Positions 1 through 11,076 of a stretch of 64,000 nt of DNA are shown here, piece by piece. The notes beneath the pieces were generated by a model that had not been told where the DNA came from, ran no database searches, and saw only the letters and a program-made list of their open reading frames with translations. The stretch comes from Hemicentrotus pulcherrimus. Its lineage: Eukaryota; Echinodermata; Echinoidea; Camarodonta; Strongylocentrotidae. The translations under genes were made by a program, and so were the position numbers. The DNA lies in NCBI GenBank assembly GCA_003118195.1, contig BEXV01000070.1, positions 241,066-305,065 of the forward strand, given 5' to 3'. Within the stretch, counting starts at the first letter, position 1, and the number at the start of each line of letters is the position of its first letter.

Positions 1-665
1 CATCAAGTCTCATCAACGCTTTGATTATTTTTTTTAAGAGAAATGGATTTAGAAATATTATATTTTCTGGCTTTAATTCAGGCCACCTACATTTCACCAC
101 CTAAAATAGTAACATAGGGGATATTATACGGTCGAATCGTGTGTCTCGGCGATCCACCCACGTCATTCAAATAGTAATTAAACATGAAATTTAAGATACT
201 GATGGCTATAACTTCATAACAACTTCCATAACAATGGTTGTTCAGTCAAAACGAATTATGTAGAACAGATTAGAATTTGTTACTTTAGGAGTCTCAATAG
301 CAACCACAAAGATCAAAGCGACATCTTCTTACTTACCAACAAAATCGATCTTAATTTTTTTATAAACTGCCTAGTTTTTCACCTTTCTGCGAATAAAAAC
401 CGCAAAGTATATCAAACCTAAATGTCAGTATTTAATATCAATTGCACCGGGACAGAAAACAGAGAAAGATTGGAAAGCATCAAGGATTAAAAAGATATCA
501 TCAGGGATGATGGCATGACATTTTAACAACAATACAAGCAGTATAAGGGAAAAGGGGATAGAGCAACGTCGATCTGGCGCTGCTCAGTTGGTGCCGTGCT
601 CATGATCAATTGGGCAAAAAGAATTTCCGTTTCGGTTTAATAAAATTTGGAGTGGACTATTAGGC

Positions 666-689
666 TATTATTATTATTATTATTATTAT
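666..689. repeat. (TTA)n microsatellite
   Basis: About eight uninterrupted units of the trinucleotide TTA/ATT are seen directly. The surrounding DNA is ordinary AT-rich sequence. Confidence 0.95.
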
Positions 690-1063
690 GCTAGGGAAAG
701 GAAAGATGAGGAGAGTCACAACATACAATTTTCTGTCGGTGAATTAATGTTAAGGATTATTGGCAAGTCGCGATGTCTATTTTTGTTGTTTTTGTCAGCT
801 TGTTACAAATAAATTTCAGGTAAACTTGTCAACAAAATCTATCTCACGTACCATTAACAATGGTTTAAAGTCGCACCTGGGAAGGGGCACAGGTGGGGTA
901 ATTTTGTGATGCTTCCGTGTTGTAAATAGAGTATCAGTTTCAGCGATAATGTACTCTCATTTATGTTATTCAGTGTTTTCGCAATATAAAAATAAGAAAA
1001 TCAAAAGACCGGACAACGGGAGATGAAAAATGAACTATTAGTGGTCTTATCCAGTTTTAATTA

Positions 1064-1098
1064 GTGACGTATAAAAGACAGGTTTCGTCGTCCCAGTC
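1064..1098 (+). promoter_or_regulatory. Possible core promoter: CRE-like half site, TATA box, initiator-like site
   Basis: GTGACGTA (1064-1071) runs directly into TATAAAAG (1070-1077). An initiator-like TCCCAGTC follows at 1091-1098, about 25 bp downstream of the TATA start, slightly closer than the usual 30 bp. The first ATG downstream, at 1121, opens only 20 codons, so any gene would need a splice soon after. TATA-like strings are expected by chance in AT-rich DNA. The adjacent TGACGTA and the spacing make this one better than average, but it is not proven. Confidence 0.2.
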
Positions 1099-3964
1099 GA
1101 TCGTCTGCATCAGAACATCAATGCAGGCGCTAGAGCACTGTCCATCTTCAGACGGTCAAAATCTTTGCGTTTTTATAATATAAGTTCGTCAGGAATAACA
1201 TGTTATTATGACAGTTTTCTATGTTTCATGTTTTAATCCATCATCCACTGCTACCCAAAAATAAATCCTACTTCCATTTATCTGGTAACGCCTTTGCTAA
1301 TGTGGCCTATAGTTACCTTTTATATCTTCAGGAACTTTGATGTACGTCATTTCGCAATAACCAATAAGGATAGAGCTAATTTACTACCTATTCCAGAACA
1401 AGCAGGAGATAAACAAGGGCAATTATAATGTTTTAATTCTATGGAGTTGTTCTTCCTTCAAATGAAAGCTTTTGCCTATCTGAAGTTCCTGGAAACGAGG
1501 CAAACTAAGTAATCCAGATTTATCTCTGTATTATTTTGACAGTCAGAAGAAAAGAAAACAAGAACTTGAAGCATTTTAAACCTTGGCCTCATGCAAGGCA
1601 GTGACGTGCATGACAGTTACATCCGGGTACTTCATACGCTAACACGCTAAAGGTATGCCCAAACACTTTTAAAATCTCTTCTCCTTCGTGTAATTATCCA
1701 TCTTGTTGCTGCTCAGAATCCTTAATCTAAAAACAAAATAATAATGAACTTGCATAAAAGAAATATTAAAGGTAAAGACCAGTATTGGAAACGCCCCGAT
1801 TTCAAAAAATGAAATGGAAGCTCTCATTACCAATCATGTGAAAGAATATGTTTTGACTAATACCATGATGATATAAAACTTGCCGGGGAAACCGCCTACT
1901 AATTCATATATTTGGTAAATTTGTTTCTCTCATGGTCTGTGAGAGATATAGGGTAGTTCTGTGTATAGTGCTTGTAACTTTACAAAGAATGGGCCGAATT
2001 TCTTATCATTTTGATGATTCCAGAATCTTGCAGATGCTAGATGTTAGATGATCAACATTTTCTGATCGATTCCACAACGTTTCTTTCACAATGCAAACGC
2101 ATGACCATAACTGGTCTTTACCTCTAAAGATACACTTTAAAAAGGTATTACGCATATAAAGTTTGGAAATAGACTCACGGTACGATAGATATTCATTGAA
2201 ACGGTAATCCTGCTTTGAATAAAGAAGAGGTTCAATTTTAACCATGACTTTTTATGAATACATTACATGTATCAGGGCGCGTTGAGAAAATATGATATTA
2301 ATACTAGTTCAAAGTCAAGATCCAGATGAAATGAATTAATCACAAGCCTTTATCCCTCGACATAAATGCTAATCAAAACAATTCGCCTGAGCGGAGCAAC
2401 TACAACTTATACACCTAATCTAGCAATGGGGTTCCACAGTGATCCCTTATACCATTTGAGTGAATCCGATCGTTTAAAATCCCCCTTTATTTAGACATGA
2501 CAACAACAAAAAACAAGTCAGTTTCATGCCCGAAATGTATCGGAGAGATTGAAAATTAGTAATAATGTTGCGCGTAACGGGAGAATCTGCCAATTTCTCA
2601 TAAGAAGGTAAAGTCCGTACAATTTGTATCCACTGACAATCCCATTTCAACGTTTTATTGAGATTTTATGAGTTCTCAATGGCATGGTGACTGTATACTT
2701 AGCCATTAGAGAGAATAGGATAGATGAATACTGGCAACTGAAAGAGGGACTCAAGAGGTGTTGGTCTTTTTTCTGGTATGAAGTGCGTACCCGACCAGTT
2801 TCCTCACATCCTTCTCGATGTTCAGCGAAAATACTTTTCAACACATAACCATTTCACCTTGAATGTTTCTGCTATACTGATTTCTAGCTGACAGTTGTAT
2901 ACATAATCTCAAAACATATCACAAGTATTGGTTAACGCTAGCGGCGCAGCATAAGTCTCGTCATTTCGATTTTTTTTTTGTTGTTGCTGTTTTTATAAAT
3001 TGTATAGGGATATCTTGTTCAAACTAGATGAAATTTATTAGCGACCAAGCAGAGAGGAGGAGTAACTGGATTTGGTAACATTATCTTTCCATTATCCCGC
3101 CTCCTTCTCATTTTCTGTCTCTTTTTGTTTTCTTCGAAGATTTCATTTTCGCGAATCTATGTGATGGAGCACATGCCCCCTCCCTCCTATTACCCCTTCA
3201 AAGCTACGCCATTGGTTATAAGAATGGGTTGGGACAAAATTGGTAATACTTGGTTGAATGTCCATAAGCTACCTTTAGCTGTTAATCAGTACAGAGTAGG
3301 CAAACAATATATCTGAAGTTACGAAAGAAACTGATAGGAAGTGAATGTTTGCCCTACACATCGAGCTCAGATAGCCATTTCTAGAGGATGATGTAAGTCG
3401 CTTTTGATCAATAAGGACATCAAAAGAACATATTTGTTAAGGTTTCATGAACCTCCAATTTTATTACGGGCCTCCTGCATGTTATTATTTCATCGCGTCT
3501 GCACACAGGACAGGTGGTGTGGCTATTTATTCCTGGTCGTTACCCGTCTCCTATTCGCATTCATAGTCTCCACTCATTATCGATTCCCTGTTTCATCAAT
3601 GTCAAGAATTAATATAGAACTGACTGATCACATCTAATACAACCTGTCGTCGCTCAACCTTTTATTGAAATACCATGCCGTAGGCGTTTCTCGGAGAACT
3701 GTCTTATGGCAATACTGTGCGTCCCCCAAAATGTAAATGTTGTGTTACAAGATGGTGAATGATCTTTCCTGATGCGTAAGTAATCCAATTCCGTGGCGTC
3801 AAAATATTAGCATGTAAACGACTTCCTGCTAGGAAATATAATTGAATTCCAACAAATATTTTGCGTGAAAGAATAATTATATGTTAGTCACTTTGTATGC
3901 AGTGCAGCAAGAATACAAATCAAAACGTCACGAAATTGTACAGACTGTGGTTAAAGGTGGTAAC

Positions 3965-4443
3965 TCACTGAACGGCGAAAGCTTACGAACGTTGCGAAGT
4001 TTGGATTCGTTTGGACAAGGAGTTTGGATTAGCGACCATAGGCAAATGTTAGTGACAGTTTTTGCGAAGATTGGCAACTATATGCCAGCCCTTTGCCACT
4101 ATTTGTGTATGTTTGGGACCTTTTGCTAAGTCCTGTTACTCAATGGGTCGATTTTATATAGGAAGCACATGGTAACGTGGTCGCAAGCATTGGCAAATAA
4201 AAAGAACTTCAGCCACACCGTCTCGTAATCGTTCGCAAAGGCTAACGATTGTTTTGCAAACGTTTGCAAATCTTTGCGGAAAAATAAATTCGTAAAGAAA
4301 TTACGTTGCGACAAGAAAAAAAGTTGCGAAAATGAAAACTGTTTGCAAACTATTTTGCAACCTTTTACGAACGTTTTGGCAACTTTTTACGAACCTTGCG
4401 AAACCTAGATTCGCTACGTTCGCAAGCATTCGCCGTTCAGTGA
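3965..4443 (+). mobile_element. MITE-like inverted-repeat element, copy 1
   Basis: The left end reads TCACTGAACGGCGAA (3965-3979) and the right end is its exact reverse complement (4429-4443). The similarity continues inward as degenerate GCGAACGTAGCGAA-type sequence. The interior is full of repeated TTTGCAAA, TTCGCAA and TTTACGAAC words in both orientations, so the whole 479 bp could fold back on itself. There is no transposase, consistent with a non-autonomous DNA transposon. I see no clear target-site duplication, so the superfamily stays open. The 9199-9485 element is a second copy of the right half in the opposite orientation. The open frames crossing this region are by-products of the repeat. 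Confidence 0.75.
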
Positions 4444-7033
4444 AATACCCCTTTTATGCATGAAGCGCTATCGGCATAAAGGAACGACTTTAAAAATGTC
4501 ATGGCGCCATCAGCAAAGTCTGATAAATTTATCTCCTATACTGGTCTATGGCATGGGACATAATTTTTCTCTCTATTCTTTATTGGACACCAATCCAATT
4601 TTCTTTAGCGATACATACAGCTTGGTATATATGAAATAAAGTAATTTTGAGAAAATAATATTCTTCGAGAATGATCTTTTCCATGCGACTTTAGAATAAT
4701 GGATGGTAGCCTATTAGATATGGGAGCTATTGTCTTTCCACTAGTTTCCAGAATAATCGTTCTTCATACTTTCCTACAAAACGAAAAATCATTTACCCAA
4801 CCCAACAGTTTCAGTATTCAAACTAATCTTGAGTTTTGTTAATTAGATAACAAAGGGTGTTTTTTTGTGTGTGTGTGTGTGTGGGTTATGGATGTGATGT
4901 GCGTGAGTTTGTTTTTTGTGTGGTTATTCTACCATATCTAATTAACGAATACTCATATTACTCTTGACACACTTCGTGAAGTAACATTTTTTTTTCCAAA
5001 CCGGTAAACCATAGTGATCAATGAAATGCAATCGAGATTATTTTTGCTTTCTTCAAAGTGAAATCATATCGATGTATCCAAAACACAAAGCAACCTGCTT
5101 AAATCAATTTCCTGTATCAACGTAGAACATGCTTCTACTATACTTTATAAAGTAAAGCACGTGGTGTCTTGTTTTTAGTTCATCCATCTAATGTGATTTC
5201 AAATGAGTCTGGAAATCTATCGGAAAACGACGCCTACTCAATGAACCTAGAAGAATAGATCCTATAGGAACAGGATAAGAAGAATGAGCGACGGCACATG
5301 ATGATGATAATGTATTAGCAAAAAGGGAAATAAACGAGGGCAAAGGGATGCAACGTAAAGAAACAGTGGTTTAAAAATTACATGCAAGGCCCTAAAATAA
5401 TTGATTAGGAGAAATGAATCGAACTAAAAAGGCATCTATTCCCCTAGATGTGAGCTTCATTTTCAAATGTAGTCCATGCACTTATAGTACGCGGAAGAGG
5501 CCATGCATGACAACACCAACAACTATTTTTTGGCTGATCTCCCTCTTTCTCCATTTCATTTATGACGTTAGCTAAATTGAAGGCAAACTAACTCGATTTA
5601 ACATCAGCAGAGTCGATTTGATATTCTGTGTGTCAAGAAATAAAGGATTGGGCTGCATCTTTGGTATCTGCAATAAGATAGGGGTACCGATTTCTGGGAC
5701 CATTACAATGGAAACGATACTACAGATGAAGTGCTTCTTCGGAAGCAGGAAAGACAGTGGCCTTGCAATCTGTCAAGTACTTGACAAATGTAAAACCATA
5801 AGCAACTACGTACTGTGAAATTGATGAAACACTTAAAGTTGAACTAGAATTCACGTTTTTGATATTTATGACAAACAAAATAACAAAGAAAATACGTATT
5901 CCATATGTGTAATATATTTGTTATTGTTCATGTTTCTTTATTTGAAGATCTGTTTACATTTATAACTCCCTGCTTTTCAATCATTTTTCTACCTCCAGAT
6001 TTGTTCAAATCCAGACGCATTTTCACATTGCCCGTCTCAGTTTATATATATTATCTTGATTATTTATTGTAGTGTAGTTTATGTACTCACACACTAGTAC
6101 CCTTTTCCGAATGCTGGAATATAATTGATACTCTTAAAGGCTATATCTACGAAGAACCTTATTGTGTTTTTTCTCATGGAGATGAGAACGGGACATTTGT
6201 TTAGCAGTCCCTGGCCTATAATCCTACTATGAGAAAATAACATATAAAGTGTCGATGGTGGCACATCATTCTCCACCTGTGCTACCTGGATGGTGCCTTC
6301 TTATTTTGTTGTAGTGCTCCATGGTAGGAATCAATGAAAATGGATGAAGTTCGGATGGTTTCCGAATGAATCCCAAATACACGAGTAAGACATGACTAGC
6401 TTGGCTTTGAGCACACAAAAAACATGCATTTGTGACATGACTGATACCCCAATCACATCGCCAAACCAACCGATAAGCGACACAATTTTGTCCAATTGGT
6501 GTAAAATTAAATTTACTAGTTTGGTCTATGATCGGTTGTCGGTTTTGTATATGTGACCAGATTATGGTATATGAACGTTGATGACACGAACATTGTGGGC
6601 ATTTTTTTCTCCTTTGAAAAACACTTTAAAAACATTCATGTTTCACATTCCGGTGTTACGATGCGAATGCCGGCAAACACGACAAACAAATCGAAGTCGA
6701 CAAATGCCTGTCGAAGTTTCACCGATTTGTTGCAGTGTAAAAGCACACTTCGGTAAGAATCAGATTTTCGATCACGTATCTCTCCTCGCTTCCGTGCTTA
6801 CACATGCAGGGCACCGACGAGTCGTGCATGCGCACTATTCACCCCAAAATCGGTATGAGCAAACTTCGACGGTTTCCTTAGGGTTTTTTCCAGAAGTGTA
6901 ATTAGTAGACCAACAAAATCGACGATTTTTCAATTATTTTTTATTATTTTTAATTGTTAATGGGCCTATAGGTATTGCACGAAGCTATTAATATAATATT
7001 ACATTTGTCTTTGGTTGATTTTTTTTTATTATC
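4444..7033. other. Anonymous AT-rich DNA
   Basis: No gene is supported. It holds a GT microsatellite (4866-4883) and, from about 6570 to 6900, a somewhat more GC-rich patch with overlapping short frames in two plus-strand phases. That patch lacks splice sites in a consistent arrangement and has no recognisable protein motif. It may be an old repeat. Confidence 0.5.
4866..4883. repeat. (GT)n microsatellite
   Basis: Nine GT units follow a T-run. Further loose TG/GT-rich sequence continues to about 4922. Confidence 0.9.
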
Positions 7034-8233
7034 AGGTGGGCTGTATAACGTACAGACCACCTTATAATTTCGTTAGAATTGCCTTTATTATTTATATATT
7101 TATTATTCTTTATTTTTCTTATTTCTAACCATTTTTTTGTGATCAAGATAACTTTAAAATAGCTCAATCAAATGTCTTAAAATTTGGCACAAATATGTAT
7201 TGGCATATGTACAAAGCACAGAATTTTTTTCAACCTTAACCTTGAATGATAACGTCATCTAGGCGCCATTTTGTAAAATTTTACGAAAATCAACTCATGA
7301 TCATATCTTCATAACCAAAAGGTATTTCTCATTCATATTTATCATGGTCAAGGTCAATATCCTTTCTGTCCGTGGCAGGTCAAATAACGCGCGCGTTCGC
7401 GTACGTCCGCGCGTCAATGCGCGCGTGAAATTTTGAAATGCTCAAAATCGTCTCAAAATCATTTTGCATCCGTTTTAGGCCATTCTAAGCATTCTATAAA
7501 AAATCGTGCACACGCGCATGCGTGCGCGTTTTCGCGCGTAAAACTATTGCACAACATAGAATCGCCATTTTTTTTTTCTTTCATAATTTTCCACATATTT
7601 TTACAAACAAATTGATAGCATGTTTATCTCTTTATGAGTATTAATGACGGAATGATCGACCGTTAAACATATATTTCCGTGCGCGCGAGCTCTTGTAATA
7701 CATAGCATATATGGACAAAAACATGCCTATGCAAAATACATTGTAGCTCTTTAGGATGCAAGGTGACCCTAATTTTTTTTTCATATTTTGATTAACTATG
7801 AATCGGAGATATGATTTCATGTCTCATTTGACCCTCAATTTACTCATGACGTCATCATATTATGGCGTCAGCATATTTTTCGAAAATTGATTGTATCTTT
7901 GTAAAAATTGATCGATTTTCTTCCAAATTGTGATATGTTCTAGCTTAGACAATTCTCTTCAAATCCAGTAGCCACAATTTTTCATTTTGACAAAGGCATC
8001 ATGGCGTATTTTTGCGATTAAAGGAGGCATGTCAATTTTTCACATTTTGCGTGTATTCTCTATGGGACATGACTTTCCCAAAACTTGATTCTACATTCCC
8101 GTCTTTCGCGAGCAATATCTACGTCGTTTTAGCTTCATTTACGCTGAACTTCGAGTATGTTGTAGCTGAGACAAAAGGCTATCTCAAATGTACCCTTCAT
8201 TTTGTCTCAATTTTTTTTTTGATCAGCCCACCT
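7034..8233. mobile_element. Candidate 1.2 kb non-autonomous DNA element
   Basis: The 10-mer AGGTGGGCTG at 7034-7043 recurs as its exact reverse complement at 8224-8233, giving possible terminal inverted repeats. The left end also folds into a hairpin: GGTGGGCTGTA (7035-7045) pairs with TACAGACCACC (7051-7061) with one mismatch. The interior differs from its surroundings. It has three CG-rich alternating purine-pyrimidine blocks (about 7388-7426, 7505-7540, 7680-7692) and repeated phrases such as CATCATGGCG and GGCGCCATTTTG. There is no long open frame for a transposase. A 10-bp match alone could be chance, and I see no convincing target-site duplication. The element call rests on ends plus distinct interior composition. 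Confidence 0.35.
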
Positions 8234-9198
8234 ATTCTTGTTCCAAACAAGTATTACAAATCTAGTTTGATTTTATTTCCACATTGCTTTGAGATGCTTG
8301 TCATTGCAAGTCCTAATTGCGATGTAGCACCCAAACCCTCTTGATATGCGTTATTAAGAGTTAAAGTAAATTATTCATAGCAGGAAATCGCTATATCTTT
8401 AGAGTGTTATACTGCTCTAGCTGACCCCTTTTTGTTATTGGTTCGGTTCCATAATTATCTTTCTAATATGCCAAATGCACATCCTTGACCGGGGAATATG
8501 CCCCTTTGGGCAACTTCCATTTTTGTAATTAATTGGAAGGTAAAGATTGGGTGATAGAAAATATAAACCCGTGTCAAGTTTACTGGCGAAATTATTTATT
8601 CATATTCTTGGCATGATTGAGTTGCCTTCTTACATTAAATAGCTTTAGGCAAAGACGGGGCACATCAAAAAAAATGTCTTAAGATTCCATATGTGCGATT
8701 ATTACGTAATTTTATTGTATGCCCCCCGCCCCCTTCACACGCACGAGTTCTATAACTTTGATCTCGAGAAATTAGAAACACGACAACCTACTATAAATAA
8801 AGAACTAAAATAGAACTAAGAGCGACAAAATACAATCCTCCGTACAAAATACCTAAAGCAAATCATTTATCGATGAGCAGTTGTATATCGCCTGTTCAGC
8901 ACTGGCAAAGTATATCGATTATTTGCAGGGGTTATGCTCAGACTACCTGGTGTGTTTTTTGGAGCGATTCAGTTTCCGACTTGTAAATGTCAATTATGAT
9001 AAAGAAGATTATGTTTCGTCTTGGAAATGTATTGGGTTTAGCGGTGGCCACAGCTTTCAATTTCATGACCCAGTTATCGAATTTGATTATGTTATTCAGA
9101 AAATATCAACAGGGTAAAGGGAAAATAATATCGAACCGTGATTTCATTGGGGGCATTGCAGTATTGCGCTATTGTTGATAAGGTGGTTTGTCTGGTAT
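8234..9198. other. AT-rich DNA with one coding-like patch
   Basis: No gene is established. At about 8881-9117 one plus frame is open for 78 codons. The next plus frame is open from 8987 to 9178, contains the hydrophobic stretch GLAVATAFNFM, and passes a splice-donor-like AGG|GTAAAG near 9113. No acceptor or neighbouring exon can be tied to it, and the two frames compete for the same bases. I treat it as an unproven exon candidate. Confidence 0.3.
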
Positions 9199-9485
9199 CT
9201 CACTGAGCGTTGAATGCTTGCGAACGTAGCGAAACGGGTGTTTTACCAGGATTCGTAAAAGGTTCGTAAAAGGTTGTGAGAAAGTTCGCAAACAGTTTTC
9301 ATTGCAGCAAACAGTTTTTCTTGTCGCAAAGAAATTATATCCGCAAACAGTTGCAAGCGTTTGCAAATCAGTCGTAAGTAAACACCTTCGCAAACATTCG
9401 CTCAAATATTGTTCATTGTCGCTAAATGTCGTCAACATTCGTCTGAAAAGTTGGCGAATCCAAAATTCGCATCGCCCAATAAGTT
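9199..9485 (-). mobile_element. MITE-like inverted-repeat element, copy 2 (truncated or diverged)
   Basis: The left end TCACTGAGCG followed by TGAATGCTTGCGAACGTAGC matches the reverse complement of the right end of the 3965-4443 element. The match continues with the same order of words: TTCGTAAAAGGTT, GCAAACAGTTTTCATT, TTTTTCTTGTCGCAA and GCGTTTGCAAA. It is therefore a second copy inverted relative to the first. The distal end near 9470-9485 has decayed: the terminal repeat is only vaguely present. The copy is shorter (about 290 bp against 479 bp), so the other half was deleted or never present. Confidence 0.7.
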
Positions 9486-9580
9486 TACAAGAAGACCTTT
9501 GCCCTACTATCCATGAGGCGTCACCTGCCCGGCGTAAGACTGCGTCAACCTAGTCGAATCAACTACAGTCAATATCCTTT

Positions 9581-9608
9581 TCCCCTCGAGGCTTCCACCC
9601 CTCGAGGG
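9581..9608. repeat. Hairpin of two CTCGAG palindromes
   Basis: CCCCTCGAGG and CCCTCGAGGG flank a short CTTCCA-like loop and can pair over about nine bases. Each arm is also self-complementary (CCTCGAGG). It sits about 100 bp beyond the end of MITE copy 2, in a locally GC-rich patch. No T-run follows, and function is unknown. Confidence 0.6.
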
Positions 9609-10954
9609 AGTCGTTTGACTGACCCCATAGATTCAACTTTTTTTTTTTTTGTCTTAAAAAAAAATGTTTATATCATATACAAAGTAAATTTAAAACGAAC
9701 TGTGCAACCATTGCTTTATTTTACTGGCGTTTCCACTCTTTTCCTCTCAAATGGCTCGAATGGCGCATTTTATAACTCAATGAAAATGAGTATAAATTGT
9801 GTGCGACCTTTGCGGGTATGTCATAATACAGATTACCTTTACGACTTGTCGGCAATAGTTATTCTCGCGCTTTAAAAGAAAATGTGCGCTTATATTATAT
9901 GTCTGTCTGTCTGCCTATCTCTCTTAATTTCTTTGTCGTCGCATCCGTCTTTTCTCATCGCCATGTTCTTCTGCTTACGTTGATAATCTTGTAATTCCTG
10001 CATTTCCTGATTTAAGCACATGATAAACAATAATCTCTCTCTTTGATCGGAAATGGGAAATATAAAAATCGTTGCATTGGTAAGTGATGTCTAGAAAATA
10101 ATAAAACATCTGTCTGGAAAACAATTGAAAACTCAAACAAGTTGAAACGAATATCATCAAAATATAATTGTGTTTAGTGAAATGAATCACTTCGGTATAG
10201 TTAAACGTCTAATTGCCGGAGGTACAACCATTAGTTGTTTTTGTTCACAAAAGGTTCTGACGTCTGTAAAAGAATTAGCAATCAGGCCATTATTCATTAC
10301 AATTGCAGTGTAGAATACCTGAACAAGGTATATGTCTATAAATATGTACTAGTCATGTGTTTGAAATCGGAATATATTAATCGGCAAGCATATTACCGGG
10401 AATAGCCATGATACGTGTTTCAATCATTATTTTGATTGTATTAACGTTTTCGCCATTGCATATTTGCAATTAATAGAATTAAATAATGACTTAAGATTGA
10501 AACCCCTGCGGTCGATAACAGTGTCTGCCCAACCCGAAACTCGACAGATACACGTTCCCAGTATTTACCTGTTCATATTACCACTTTGCTTATATTATGG
10601 CAATCGTTATTGATGCCGTTATCCATGGGCTAATTCTGTGTGACTCGTTCCCTTCAGAAAGCCGCAGCATGATAATTAAATGATGTGTACACACTACAAA
10701 ATTCATGCTTGAAACACAACAAAGTTTTGTACAAAGACAATAAACCCATTAGCTTGGAAGTTGACTATAATGTTAACCAAATTAACATCAAGTGACCGTA
10801 GTGTATTGGCTTTACGCACCAAAGAACATCGGATGAGCCTGGTGGATCATTACATCGAACAGACCATGTCAATGTTTAATTATGTTCACGTGATAAAATT
10901 AGTTGTCCCTATCCCTCCGCTCTATGCGCATGTTGCTCCTGAAAAAGTTCCGAC

Positions 10955-10975
10955 CATGGAGTTACTAACTCCATG
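10955..10975. repeat. Perfect palindrome, copy 1 (CATGGAGTTA arms)
   Basis: The arms CATGGAGTTA and TAACTCCATG are perfect 10-mers around a single central C. The copy at 11054-11076 has the same arms extended by one base on each side. Confidence 0.85.
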
Positions 10976-11053
10976 TTCAGACGTATCACGATTATCAAAA
11001 CAGGCGCTTTTCCATTTAACAAGTCAATACCAAGTGCGGCATGGCCAGTCTGT

Positions 11054-11076
11054 CCATGGAGTTAATAACTCCATGG
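11054..11076. repeat. Perfect palindrome, copy 2 (CCATGGAGTTA arms)
   Basis: The arms CCATGGAGTTA and TAACTCCATGG are perfect 11-mers around a single central A. The shared arm begins exactly 100 bp after that of copy 1. The flanks also echo each other: CAGACCATG at about 10860 and CATGGTCTG at the right edge of this palindrome are reverse complements. The pair may be the ends of a small foldback element. Confidence 0.85.

Larger units (their letters stand above)
1..3964. other. Anonymous AT-rich DNA without a recognisable gene
   Basis: Nearly 4 kb with stops in every frame. The open frames present are all under about 85 codons, overlap on both strands and show no domain or codon pattern I recognise. 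Besides an ATT microsatellite near 670 and a TATA-like site near 1070, I see no transposon ends, tRNA boxes or long inverted repeat. It is best read as intergenic or intronic sequence. Confidence 0.6.

Noticed and set aside
6520..6914. Possible MITE with ends TTTGGTCTA / TAGACCAAC
   Set aside because: Only eight or nine bases match and the similarity does not continue inward or give a target-site duplication, so I do not call an element.
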